64,000 nt of DNA, taken from Micropterix aruncella. Its lineage: Eukaryota > Arthropoda > Insecta > Lepidoptera > Micropterigidae. The DNA lies in NCBI GenBank assembly GCA_944548615.1, contig OX155955.1, positions 15,812,818-15,876,817 of the forward strand. Direction: 5' to 3'. The notes beneath the pieces were generated by a model, which was not told the origin of the DNA, did not search any database, and saw only the letters and a list, made by a program, of their open reading frames with translations. Shown in pieces: positions 10,261 through 38,232 of the stretch; the stretch's first letter is position 1; every line of letters starts with the position of its first letter. The translations under genes and the position numbers were made by a program.

Positions 10261-10540
10261 AATATTATGTTGCTCCCTTGTGATAAAATCTACTATTAAA
10301 ATTTTCCACAAGTTTTCGTGTATTTTGTTAAAACTAGAGTTAGCCCAAATAGTACCAATACGTTCTGCATTAAATTTTGGTACAACTCGAGGTATGAAAA
10401 CATTAATCCTACAATAATTTTCAGTATTTTTACGACTGTTGCTTTAGGCACTACAAATATAATGTAATAAAATCACCAAATATCAATTTTCACCAAAAGC
10501 TTTTTTGTGTATTTAATGATATGATATGTATTTAATGATA

Positions 10541-11882
10541 TGATATGATATGGTTAGATAATTCGCTGCTCAGTTTAAATATAGAAAAAACAAAATTAAT
10601 CACTTTTAGTATTAATTAGCACAACGTTGTTATACACACATGCAACAGACAGAATGGTTGCAACTGTCATATTTTAGAAAGAGTGGAATCATTTAAATAT
10701 CTCGGTATCACCATAGATAATAAACTAAGATGGCAAGAACACACGGATAAATTAGCATCTAAAGTTCGTAAACTAGGATACACTTTCAAAGAGGTAAGAA
10801 ATATTTTAGGCCCAAAAACACTAAAAAGCGTTTATTATGCATTGTTTGAGAGTATCTTGAGCTACGGGATGATAGGATGGGGCGGTTGTTCTAAAACCAT
10901 TCTTTACCCCTTAGATATTGCACAAAAGTCGATTTTAAAGATTATCATGCGAAAGCCGTATCGTTATCCTTCGGAAAATCTTTTCAATGAATATAATGTG
11001 TTAGATATTAGGCAACTATATTTAAAAACATCACTATCATATATTAAGTTCAATCAGATAAATATTTTTTCTCAAAATACCCTATCAACGAGGTTTTCCG
11101 AAGATAATAATATGATAGTACCAAGAAGGTATACTACTTTTGGTCAGCGAACCTATACATTCATTGCCCCAAGGTTTTTCAATACTCTTCCTGGCGACAT
11201 AAAATCAGCACAAAATAAGACCTACTTTAAAAGGCTGCTTAGAAACTGGCTTGTAAAAGAGGGAAGACAAGGAATTTTAAAAATACTGGACATTATAACC
11301 TAACCCGGACATTTGAATATTTTGAATCTTATATTGTATTATTTTATTATTATTATTTTATTTATTATTATTATTATTATTCTTGTGTTTTAACGTATAT
11401 TAAGAGATAATTTGTTTTAGTTTTAACACTATTTTATCTTAGTTATAAGTAAAATGCAGGACTATTTTGTTTAAATTCTTATTCTAATTTTAACTATTTT
11501 AAATTGTTTTGTTTTTTTTTGTTTTTTTTTATGATTTGAATTTATTTGCTGTCATTTTAATTTTCCACTTCTAACTTTAATTTAATTATTTAATTTAATC
11601 AAGTATTTAGTCATTTTTAATATTGTTTTGCAATTCCATTTTTGTGCATACATGGAATATATGCCACTAGTATAAACACGGTATTTGTGCAAGCACATTA
11701 AAAAAATAACGTTTACCTTAGAACAGGTCCCGGCCTAGTTAGGTGACGTTGCCACTAGACTATGCATTGTATTCTTTTTTCTGCTTTTGATTCAATTTCG
11801 TAAGTAGTCCTAAGCTGAAATTGTTTACTTTTTAATTATTTGCATTACTTATATTAATAAATAAATAAATAAATAAATAAAT
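10541..11882 (+). mobile_element. Second Jockey/CR1-like LINE 3' region
   Basis: The open frame 10683-11303 encodes the reverse transcriptase thumb and C-terminal tail: ESFKYLGITIDNKLRW, SVYYALFESILSYGMIGWGG and FFNTLPGDIKS. Upstream, 10541-10680 encodes the preceding NSLLSLNIEKTKL-type segment with stops. It differs from the element at 8.9 kb in sequence, so the two are separate families. The 3'UTR appears to run to an (AAAT)n tail at 11855-11882. 5'-truncated, without the YADD box. Confidence 0.85.
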
Positions 11883-13006
11883 TTAAATCATTAGACACGT
11901 CAAAAAAGTCAAATCAAAAACTACATTTGGTACAACTCTTCATTTTTTTTAGTTTTTCTAATATTCTACACGATAAAAATGAAAAAAATATTTACATCAT
12001 TAAATCATACATTTTCATGCAAAATATTTCATTAATGCTTTTTAATACAGGTAATGAAAAATATATTTTTTAAATTTGTTTTTGCTCTCTTGAAAAGTAG
12101 TGATTTTCGAGTTAAATCGTTTTGCACAGGAGGCACAGAATTATACCTACAGATAAGCTCAATGTAGCTTTTTGGGAGGATTTGATGATTTTCCGTATAA
12201 ATCTTATTTATTAAAGCCATATAATTGCCATTCAGCCTTCACAGGTAAATAATAAAAAATAATTATAAATTATGCAAGACACATAACATAGTAAAAAATG
12301 CTTTTAGTATACCAGCAGTAGATTTAGTTAGAACGACAGTATACCAGACAGTAGCTTCTCTTAGAACAAAATTCAAGTCCAAGCGAGCTACGCCACAAAT
12401 CCTAAGTGCTCGCGTAGGGCCGCCATATGTCTGCTACTCCACCGACGCAGATATTCAAACGTTCGAGAAATTCGACAACCTTCGCCCGCGCTTAACGCTA
12501 ACCAAAGGCGTTCGGCGAGACGTATCCCTCTGCTCATTTCCCTCGCACCCGGATCGCCCTGTCGCTTGAGAGCGCGTATACAGTTCTCTCGGTAAACTGT
12601 GGTTAAAACATTCTTTGGCTCGTAACGGTTAAAGATACGCTTAACATGTTGCCAATGTAGTTTTCAGGACTCTGGTCTGAAAATCCAATTTTATTAAATC
12701 GTATTATACTAATACCAAAAGCTCTAATAATAGTATATCATGATCATGTTAGTGTAACGAAAAGCTTCCTGCTAAACGAGTTCTCGTAGGTGGCAGTCAA
12801 CACGTTGAGACGGACGCTCCCGAGCGGTTTGTATTCGTGTAGGTCACGCCCATTGTCATATAAGTACTAGACCTCGTGACCAGCCTGAGAATGTGTCAGC
12901 CGAATAGAAAGAGACAGCAGCATATATTACTCCCTCCATCCTTGTCTAGCCGCGCATGCACTATGGCAACGCTTATTATCACCATGGCAATGCTTCGACG
13001 CCATAT
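11883..13006. other. No gene resolved; GC-richer block at 12360-12620
   Basis: No protein-coding exon recognised. 12360-12620 is clearly GC-richer than its flanks and may be part of a transposon or an untranslated exon, but neither strand gives a convincing product. Confidence 0.35.
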
Positions 13007-13183
13007 AGGGGCGAACATATTTATTGGACGCGTCCGTCAGCCGCGGCTTTTTATAAAGGTATCTGAATGAATGTCTATTGAGCCGTGCACATTTTTGGAC
13101 GTAAGTCGCGGACGTGACCTTGAGGCTTCGGACGTCCGATAGAGATCCGCAAGCCGCGTCCCAAACGACTGCGCATACTATAA
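13007..13183. mobile_element. MITE family D, partial copy
   Basis: Starts AGGGGCGAACATATTTATTG, then the GGACGCGTCCGTCAGCCGCGG core shared with the intact neighbour at 13188-13419. The right end is missing or replaced by the second copy. Confidence 0.65.
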
Positions 13184-13187
13184 TTAA

Positions 13188-13419
13188 GGGGCAAACATAC
13201 TATCGGACGCGTCCGTCAGCCGCGGCTTATGGACGCGACTGAAAGGTTATCTGTGTAATAAATTTCTATTGAGCTGTTCACATTATCGGACGTCAGTCGC
13301 GGACGACTGTGCATACGTTCGTAAGCCGAGGCTTACGGACGCGTCCGATAATATGATTGCTTCTTTAGTCGCGTCCGTAAGCCGCGGCTTCTGGACGCGT
13401 ACGATAATATGTTTGCCCC
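13188..13419. mobile_element. MITE family D, intact copy, TTAA-flanked
   Basis: TTAA (13184-13187) GGGGCAAACATA ... TATGTTTGCCCC TTAA (13420-13423). The TIRs extend inward through TCGGACGCGTCCG and AGCCGCGGCTT for at least 45 bp. 232 bp, non-coding. The flanking TTAA fits piggyBac-type targeting, but a 3-bp TTA/TAA Harbinger target cannot be excluded, because its right TTAA also forms the boundary of the next element. Confidence 0.75.
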
Positions 13420-13614
13420 TTAAACGCTCGCCCACGCTCAGGCGCGGGCGCGGTAGCGAGCGCGGCCGCGAAAGTTGAACATAATATGGTGCGCACGTTT
13501 TCGGCCACGTTGGCTATATTTTTTATAGCGAGCGCGAGCGCGCGAGCGAGCAGCGATTAGCCTAGCCTAGCGCGGGCGCGGACATCTGGCGACCGATTTG
13601 ATTCTTCCTATCCG

Positions 13615-14549
13615 CAGTGGCGGCGCTAGACCACACTTGGACGACGGCGAAATTAGGTTCGCGAGGCCTTTTTTATTTCCCAGTCAAAAAGAAAACGTTT
13701 GATTACGTGAGCCGAATTATAGTGAAACTAATGTATGAGTAAACGAGTTTTATTGCTAATCAAATGATGTTAAAAATTACAGAAATAGAAATTAAAATAG
13801 ACAAACTTTTCGGCTTTTGGCCTCACTGAACTTTTTCAGGATTATGTTATAGCTAATACTAGCCGCTATTTCAGCTTCAATTGATAGAATTGATAACGCA
13901 GATAGCCTCTCTTGGGTCATTGTGCTTCTCAAGTAGGTCTTAATCAATTTTAACTTTTAGAAGTTTCTGTCCGCGGAAGCTGTACTGACAGGAACGGTGA
14001 GCATGATTCTAATTGCTTTGTAAACATTTGGATATATTTCTTCCAAATTATTTTCTAAAATGTACTGAATGAGTTGTTTCGCGTCGTTGACAGAGTCAAG
14101 TGAATTCACTTTTAAAAGCTGTAGCTCTTCATATAGCTCGAAAGGCTGTATGTCACTGTTTTCGCCGTCGCCTTCCCGCAGTATTGTACCTAAATCATTA
14201 AAATGCTTGAGAAGGTCCTCTTTTGATATCGATTTCAAATAACTGATATCATAAATAAAATCAAATTGTTCAAAATCTTCATTGAGCGCTTTAAATCGAC
14301 ATTCGGTGTCGACTATAATAGCATCTAAAAGTTAACTCTGTTTCTCGCGCGCGAACTTTCATAGTGTTGCCAGAGGACTCTGGATAATACCCCTAAAGTA
14401 CTACTGACTCACTTCACTCACGCAAGTGTATGAAAATAAATAAGAATAAATTAATAAAATTTAAATAATTTGTAAAACTTTTGCGAGGTCCCCTCAGGTG
14501 CAAGGCCGTCGGCGGTCGCCGACGTCGCCGACGCCTAGCGCCGCCACTG
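13615..14549 (-). mobile_element. hAT element, internally deleted, copy 1
   Basis: TIRs CAGTGGCGGCGCTAG ... CTAGCGCCGCCACTG are flanked by an exact 8-bp duplication CCTATCCG (13607-13614 and 14550-14557), the hAT signature. 935 bp, inserted inside the left untranslated part of the Harbinger element. It retains only the C-terminal end of the transposase on the minus strand. A sister copy with its own duplication is at 47598-48452. Confidence 0.93.
13795..14300 (-). pseudogene. hAT transposase C-terminal dimerisation region, truncated
   Basis: The minus-strand frame 14238-13957 reads KSISKEDLLKHFNDLGTIL ... YPNVYKAIRIMLTVPVSTAS, then meets an in-frame TAA where the sister copy has Ser. The frame continues as KLKLIKTYL and LSALSILSIE to a stop near 13800. 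The VPVSTASAERSFSKLK motif is the hallmark of the hAT C-terminal dimerisation domain, of the kind seen in ZMYM1-like/TTF-type transposases. The catalytic core is deleted, so it is non-functional. Confidence 0.85.
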
Positions 14550-14688
14550 CCTATCCGCTCGTGTTGGCCATGTTGCCGCGTCTGGCGAACAGGCGACCGT
14601 AGGTGCGGCGGGCGCCGCTAGCGGCGAAGTCTAACCAGTTTGGTCTTCTCGCTCGATCGCGCACTTGCTTTGACGAAAAATTACAAAA

Positions 14689-14830
14689 ATGTCTGTAAAT
14701 ACGGAGGTGTTCATTAGTGCGGTGCAGGCAAGAACTGCGATATGGAAAAGTAAGCATCCACATCATATGAACAGGAATGTTATTGGAAAGCTTTGGGGTG
14801 AAATCAAACAAGAATTTCCTGGGACCGAAG
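14689..14830 (+). CDS. MADF-BESS gene exon 1
   Basis: Start ATG at 14689 (context AAAAATGTC), 47 codons plus one base. Carries the first two helices of the MADF domain. Confidence 0.83.
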
Positions 14831-16360
14831 GTATGTTTATTATTAACTAATTTATATGATGAAAGAAAGAAGACCTTAAACGAGGGTCGCAACCTTCCCG
14901 CTAAATTAATATACTCGTTGTTCCCAGAAGTAGCTCTCCTCGATGCATTATTATTTCGCCCGAGTTCCATGTTATGAACAGTGGCTGCAGTAATTGAGGT
15001 ACTTCGTTATTTTGATAATCCAATTCGAGTTCTCCGTCTATGTCCATTACAATATTATGTAATAAACAAGCAGCTTTTATTATGTTGCATGCATGTTTTC
15101 TATTAGTTTCGATCGGTTTTAGAAGGATTTTCCATTTTGATGTTAGTATACCGAATGCACATTCGATCGTTTGTCTGGCCGCGGAAAGTCTCATATTGAA
15201 ATTGTTTTTTTAATCATTACGACCTGTTCTTGGATGAGGGCGCATAAGGTAATGCCTCAAAAGATATGCTTCATCAGACACCAAAACATAGGGATCGATG
15301 ACATTTGAATTAGGCAAATTCTCGGAAGGTGGTATGTTGTACTTATTTTTTCAATTAATCTATGCAATATTGACGAATTAAAAGTATGTACCACCGTTAC
15401 TTTGTTTGCCTCGACCCCCGACTTCCACTGCAATAAACTTCCGCTTAGCATCAGCTACTGCTTGCAAAACAATAGAGATTTTTTTTGTAGTACCAGTGTG
15501 ACGAGCCGGATTTGGCCGGTTTTTTTTATCTCACAGTGTTTGCCATCAAGAGATCCAATACAGTTGGGAAAATTCCAGATTTCTTTAAATTCATCGGCGA
15601 TTTATTTTAATCGTAGTTCTGTCGGTTGAGGCATATGAGTAGTTACTAGTTCAGCCCATATTGAATCACAGGTATCATGCACGATTACCGCGATAGTACT
15701 TTTACCCATACGAAAGCTTTGAGCTAGCGCTCTAAATGAAAGTCCCCTAGATAGAAACCTGTAAAATTAAAAAAAAATGTTGTATTTATTGTTACAGACA
15801 AACAACTTCGTAAAAAATGGAAAAATTTGCGTGACCACTTTCGAAAGGAAAACAAGAAAATTCCAACGCCACGCTCGGGAAATTCAGGTGAAGAAATAAT
15901 TTCAGCCTGGCCGTATTTTCAAATGATGCAGTTTATTCAAGATGACATTATGCCAGAGCGGATGACTGGCAACCTGCAGGACAGCGATGAAGAGTCCATC
16001 GAGGGAAATTCCATTGCTGAGGCTATGAGTCCCGGAGCGAGCTCATCTTGCAATAATGGTATAAGATCATTATCGAAGCGCAAAAGTGCTACCGAATATC
16101 GAGATGAACTCATAGAATGCCAAAGAAACAAGATTAGATTGCTGGAAAAAAAATTCACGGGAACTGAAGAAAAATGTGACGACTACCACTTTTTCATGAG
16201 CCTTATACCACCAATGAAAAATTTTTCGGACATAATTAAATTACGTATAAGAAACAAAATTACGCAATTAATAATAGACGAGGCGACTAATATTGAGTTA
16301 GGCCGAAGACGGCCACGTGGTTGCCCTTCAGGATCATATCACTCTGAATCACCGTCTTGA
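14689..16360 (+). CDS. MADF-BESS domain protein (Harbinger-encoded), two exons
   Basis: Exon 1 is 14689-14830 (donor GAAG|GTATGT) and exon 2 is 15798-16360 (acceptor TTGTTACAG). The junction restores Asp and the total of 705 nt is an exact 234-codon frame plus stop. An N-terminal MADF (Myb/SANT-like) domain, about residues 6-80, reads [42 protein letters not shown] basic/acidic linker follows, then a BESS-type motif near residues 170-205 ([18 protein letters not shown]). MADF proteins bind DNA and BESS mediates protein contacts. In PIF/Harbinger elements a partner of this class brings the nuclease to DNA or the nucleus. Unlike the nuclease, this frame has no stop or shift. Expression is unknown. 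Confidence 0.85.
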
Positions 16361-16735
16361 AGTAATTTTCTTTTTTATGTTTTTCTTTCCTTTCCTTTAT
16401 TTTTATATTAATAAAGAAGCTCAAAAAATATGTATTTATTACAAACTCACCTTATGGGTTATGAATAGTTTTTCCACGGGTTTGACACATTTGTGGAAGT
16501 TTGAGTCAGATTTACTTATTCTTCTTGATATTTTATCCAAAATATAGTCGAAAGTATCCAAGGACATTCGAGTATACTCAAAAAACTTCGGTGGGTGAAT
16601 TCTCAGTTCTTCATATAAGGTGTAAAATTCACCCTTTTTATTTCTCTCTTTGTTTAGTTCGTGCACACCAGATTTCAGGTTAAATAATTCCCACCTAACC
16701 AAGGAATTGTCCATAAAATTTATATCGTCCTCCAT
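14901..16735 (-). pseudogene. PIF/Harbinger DDE nuclease (HARBI1-like), decayed
   Basis: Minus-strand pieces in order. First exon 16735-16450: MEDDINFMDNSLVRWEL ... FFEYTRMSLDTFDYILDKI ... EKLFITHK, then a GTGAGT donor. Second exon from about 15760 after an ATTTTACAG acceptor: [20 protein letters not shown], then the first catalytic block [12 protein letters not shown], the [17 protein letters not shown] block with the second Asp, and the [15 protein letters not shown] block with the Glu. At least two frameshifts (near 15330 and 15380) and in-frame stops (for example TAA after GRND near 15210) interrupt it, and the splice joint is out of frame by one base as I read it. The DDE nuclease would cut at TIRs; this copy cannot. 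Confidence 0.85.
15798..16360 (+). CDS. MADF-BESS gene exon 2
   Basis: Starts with the two bases completing the Asp codon and ends with TGA at 16358-16360. It lies within the interval that would be the intron of the antisense nuclease gene. Confidence 0.85.
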
Positions 16736-16894
16736 TTCGCGTGCACAACCCCTGAAAACACGACGTCACACGATCACCCGCACCGATCGCTCCCGAACCA
16801 CCACTGATCCTGTGGATGGACGTCTCAATAGCGCCCGCCACCGCTCTCGCGCCCGCCACCGCACCCGCGCCTGAGCGTGGAGGAGCGCTTAGCG

Positions 16895-17570
16895 CTCGTG
16901 GGTACAGTAGGGCGGTGTTGACTACAACGAGCGAACCCGTCACCCCAGGCTGGTATAACGATATAGATCGTTCTTTCAGCCGTGGGATGAGCGTAGAGAA
17001 GACTTGGAGACAAGACAATCTACTGTCTAGTTCACCAGCAACCCGTTAGAGACCGACGCCTTACGGCGAGGCACTGGGAAATGTACCCAGAGGGCAGCCT
17101 CACCCTCTAACTACCAGTTTTGGCAGGATATTTCCGTCTGGAATTAACCTTCAGGATACCTCCGTCCTCCCGACTGGTTACGGGTCCGAAGTTGCTTACG
17201 CGACCTCTACCTGTTGTATTCCAGCGATAATTCAGTTAGAATTTATCGCGGACCTGGGCGTTCTTTGCCCGTAGTGCCACACGGGATCGAGTGGCCCAAG
17301 GTCATTTCAAGAGTGGCATGACAACAGGTCAACATCCACCCCCGCTGCTTAGAAAACAGTGTATATTCATAGTCTCCAACGTCTTCAGTAATTAGTCAGA
17401 ATGCATAACCTGGCTTCGCCGACCGGTGCGCAAATCGTCCAGTGGCGCCGGGATGCAATCCCGCCGGTTACCGTTCTGCACGAAACCGTTCACCAGCCCG
17501 CCTTGGGTACACTAGAATTTTAGTCTGGGGTTCTATTCTTTACACGGGCCGTAGACAAATCAGGCGTGCA
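16895..17570 (-). repeat. GC-rich dispersed repeat family G, copy 1
   Basis: About 0.65 kb, far more GC-rich than its surroundings, matching copies at 25840-26452 (opposite strand), 50486-50870 and 59351-60022. Shared landmarks in reverse include GCGAACCCGTCA, CCTTACGGCGAGGC, TCCCGACTGGTTACGGGTCC and GGTGCGCAAATCGTCCAGTG. It abuts the right end of the Harbinger element. No protein recognised. Confidence 0.8.
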
Positions 17571-17838
17571 AAATTTTTAAATAACACCCCCCACGGCCGG
17601 CCCCCGGAATTGCAATCGTCGTTATTCCTTTCATCTTCGCTTGGAGCGCTCAATATAATTCTATTCCGAACGCATTCCTACTGAACGACCATACAAAGAA
17701 GAAGAAGATCATTACGGATGGCGCATTTGTGTCAAACATCGTAACGGCAGCGTCTGTTTATAATAATAACTGCACGATAATGTAGATAAAACATTTGTGG
17801 TGTCACAATTTCTATTAGTTTGTGCTTAAAAAGAAACA
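17571..17838 (+). promoter_or_regulatory. Upstream region of NPAT/mxc gene
   Basis: Space between the GC-rich repeat and the start codon at 17839, containing a short (GAA)n run at 17699-17710. Any core promoter and 5'UTR exon end must lie here or in repeat sequence. No TATA box at a credible distance was identified, so this is positional inference only. Confidence 0.3.
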
Positions 17839-35118
<17,280 letters not shown>

Positions 35119-36368
35119 ATGTGTCGATCTCTCAAGTGCCTTCGTTTGTAAATTATATTATTACAGTTTTAAATTGCAACTGTTATGTACATAAATACTA
35201 GCTGTAACTGTTATGTACATACTCATTTCTAAGTATTTATTTCGTTGGTTGTATTTTACTGCCTTAAGTGAGTTGTTTACGATTTCACTGCCAAGGTTGT
35301 TTATCAATAACGGGCCCTGCTGTATCCTCTGTCTGGAACAACTGTATTTAGCAAAATTTATGAAATATAATTGTAATGTGTCGTTTTATAATTGAGGACC
35401 GTTTTCTTCAAATGATAGATCAAGTTTATTTTCAAAAATGAGTCTAATGGGGATTTTAATGAGTTTTTAATATTTCTCTTAGTGCTGGCGACAAAAGGTG
35501 AAAAGAATTTTTAGAAAACAACACGATAACAATTGTTTTATTAGCCACAAAATGTGTTTTTTTGAAAGTGATATTCATGGACAATCTTCTATTGTGTGTC
35601 ATGTGATTTTTTTCTGACATTAACGAAGAGTAACGAATAATAATAAAGTGACATTAACAAATAAAAATTAAGAGACCCTACAAAGCTACTAAAGTCAATT
35701 GTGTTATATTATATGAGTCGAGGAACCAATTATTAAGAAATTGACAATTTTGAAAATACTATGGGAGATTATATCCAATGATATCATCTACAGCAATTGT
35801 ATCGTTTTGATAAAATTTTGCACATTTATTACTATGATATTCAAGAAGATAGGTTTACATCAATTATTTCTTTAGTATACTTAAATATAATTCTTAAGAA
35901 ACGTGTGAATGAAAATGTTCCTCCTGAAAAAAAGCTTTAGTCGATGTATCATTTTGAGGAAACGATCCTCAATTTCAATTATGACTGAAATTTTTTAAAA
36001 ACAAATACCAGATATTCGCTCATTGTGACAGGCCAATCATTATTAAGTACGCTTTGGCAGTGAAATATTTTGATTAATGACATTTCTATAAGTTTAAATT
36101 ATATGTAATTTTTAATTTTGTAATAATAGCCTAGTGCGTACAAAGTAGATACCTATATTTTTATGTTTAAGAATACTGTTGGTTTTCTCAAAATACACGG
36201 AAATTTGCCTTTTCTCTCAATTTTTTCATTAATTTTAGTTACAACAGAACTTTTTTAGTTGGGACTATTTCGTAGAAAAAAATCAGCGACCAGCGTTAAG
36301 CCTATAACAAAATTTATATACAAAATAAAAAAAAAAAAAAAAAAAACGGCTTCATATTTTTTTATAAG
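35119..36368. other. NPAT/mxc 3' flank
   Basis: Presumed 3'UTR and intergenic AT-rich DNA. AATAAA hexamers occur near 35641 and 35660; none can be confirmed. A direct duplication AACTGTTATGTACATA lies at about 35178 and 35206. Confidence 0.4.
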
Positions 36369-36720
36369 GGATCGGGCTATCATAATTTAATGTGTATACA
36401 AAATTTCAAGTCTCTGCTGGTGACTGTTGAGGAGTTCCCTTGTTGGGAGCCAACCCTGGGTGCTGCAGTCCTGTCTTGGTGAAACTTTAAAGGGCTGTTG
36501 TAATTGAATGCATGTACAAAATCTCGTGTGTGCTGTTGACTGTTGAGGAGTCCCCCTGTAGGGAACCAATCCTGGGTGCAGCAACTGTGTTATGGTGAAA
36601 CTTAGATCGGGCTATCATAACTAAATGCGTATACAAAATTTCGTGTCTGTGCTGTTGACCTTTGAGGAGTCTCCTCGTTTGGGTGAAGAATCAGGTCGTG
36701 CTTATCATATAAAACTGCAC
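36369..36720. repeat. ~118-bp tandem repeat, three units
   Basis: The unit has landmarks GGGCT(A/G)T, GCGTATACAAAATTTC, CTGTTGACTGTTGAGGAGT and GGTGAAACTT, starting at about 36374, 36491 and 36608. The third unit is partial. Non-coding. Confidence 0.8.
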
Positions 36721-36970
36721 TGTCAACGGAACTGAACCAACATGTAAATTTTCAACCTCATTATTTGAGGAGTTCTCTTAATTCCCCATGGATCCCATCA
36801 TCAGAATAGAATTTTGAATGGGACCAATCTGGAAGTAAATCCTTTCAAATCAAAAAAGAATTTTCCAAATCGGTTCATAAATGACGGAGTTCTGAGGTAA
36901 CAAACATAAAAAAAAAAATACAACTGAATCGATACCCTCCTCCTTTTGTTGGAAGTCGTTTAAAAAAAGA
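36721..36970 (+). mobile_element. Retroelement 3' end (CCTCCTCCTTTTGTTGGAAG type)
   Basis: CCAAATCGGTTCATAAATGA, an A-rich stretch, then TACCCTCCTCCTTTTGTTGG and AAGTCGTTTAAAAAAA. This 3' end is, to my knowledge, abundant in lepidopteran genomes (memory-based, not searched). It probably forms one element with the tandem units before it. Confidence 0.5.
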
Positions 36971-37094
36971 GGGCACGATCCTAATACTGGATACCAGTGT
37001 ATCTGAAATAGTACATCATCTCATAACACTTAATATATAAAGATATTTCAGCCTTTACCTGAAAAAAAAATCCGCTTCAAAATAGAACAGTTTT

Positions 37095-37400
37095 TACTTT
37101 CCTGGCAAGGGAAGTATTGTGGACGCACTTCTGTGCGTCTTGTGTATATCTCTGTGTGTATTCCTCCACGATAGCGCCGAAACGCTTCATCCGATTGAGC
37201 TGAAATTTGGCAGGCAGGCATCATGTCACGGCAAGAGTGGAAAAGGTAATTGTTGAAATCGGTCCACCAGAGGGCGCGCTAGTCATACTTCAATCTTGAA
37301 ATATTGCAGTTAAAGACTTGAAATTCGGTACACAGATGCCTTGTTGGACCGAAATGTAATGTATAATTTTGGTTGGAATGTCAAGTATACGAGCGATCCA
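37095..37400. repeat. Dispersed repeat family E, single copy
   Basis: TATTCCTCCACGATAGCGCC, GATTGAGCTGAAATTTGGCA, GAAATCGGTCCACCAGAGGG, ACACAGATGCCTTGTTGG and ATTTTGGTTGGAATGTC, as at 62105-62520. It is followed here, as there, by a TTTTAATACCA(T/C)GGAAA segment and eventually a G-rich tract. Confidence 0.75.
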
Positions 37401-37556
37401 TTTTTCAAAAGATACTGCCGTATTTAAGAAAATCTTACATCATTTTTGGAATAAAGCCATTTTAATACCATGGAAAGTTACAAAAAGATGGACGCTCGAA
37501 TGGTAGTTACATTTAAATGGCAGGTATTTTTTCGTAGGTATTGCGCAATTCCTTTT

Positions 37557-38232
37557 TCATTTCGAAGAAAAATATTCTTCCGATATTCTTCTTCCTATAC
37601 CGCTTTAGAGTGATAGAAGTGACCTTAGAAGATAGACCAAGTACTCAGGATGCATAAAGTATCGGACTAAAATATTTTTTTCTTCCGTGGGCTCCTATCC
37701 CACCTTATCTAGAGTGCTGTAGTAGATACCCAAGTACTAGTTTATTTTTTAATAAAAAAATAAATAAAATAAATGAATATGTACTCAGGATGTATAAAGT
37801 TTCGGACGAAAATGTTTTTCTTCTTCCGATATTCTTCTTCTCCCATGGGTTTCTATCCTGCCTTATCTAGAGTGCTTTAACTTCGAGGATGATAGGCTAA
37901 GTACTCGGGGTGCATGAAGTTTCGACTAAAATATTCTTCTTTTTCTGATATTCTTCTTTTTCCGTGGGTTTCTATACCGTCCTATGTAGAGTGCTTTAAT
38001 AGATATCCAGTACTCAGGATGTATAAAGTTTTGGAGAAAAATGTTTTTTTTTTCAATATCCTTCTGTGGGTTTCTATCCTGCCTTATTTAGAATGCTTTA
38101 ACTTCGAAGAAAACAGACCAAGTGCTCAGGATGTATAAAGTTTCTTCTTCCGATATTCTTCTTACGTGGGTTCCTAATCCTATCCCGCCTTATCTAGATT
38201 GATTTAATAAATACCCAAGTGCTTAGGTTGCA
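37557..38232. repeat. ~110-bp tandem array, about six units
   Basis: Unit landmarks AGTACTCAGGATGTATAAAG, TTTC, TTCTTCTTCCG, GTGGGTTTCTATCCTGCCTT and ATCTAGAGTGCTTTAA start near 37639, 37781, 37899, 38009 and 38120. Junctions alternate between ATACCCAAG and GAAGATAGACCAAG-type ends, hinting at a two-unit higher-order repeat. Confidence 0.8.

Larger units (their letters stand above)
13423..16888. mobile_element. PIF/Harbinger transposon with TTA target duplication
   Basis: Left end AACGCTCGCCCACGCTCAGG, then CGCGGGCGCGGTAGCG, is matched in reverse by the right end (reverse complement GCGCTCCTCCACGCTCAGGC, then GCGGGTGCGGTGGCG). TTA flanks both sides (13420-13422 and 16889-16891), the 3-bp duplication typical of PIF/Harbinger. 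It carries the family's two genes: a DDE nuclease (minus strand, broken) and a MADF-BESS DNA-binding partner (plus strand, intact). A hAT element is nested at 13615-14549; without it the transposon is about 2.5 kb. Confidence 0.85.

Noticed and set aside
36369..38232. CRISPR-like regular repetition
   Set aside because: Units are long, contiguous tandem repeats without spacers, in a eukaryotic context.
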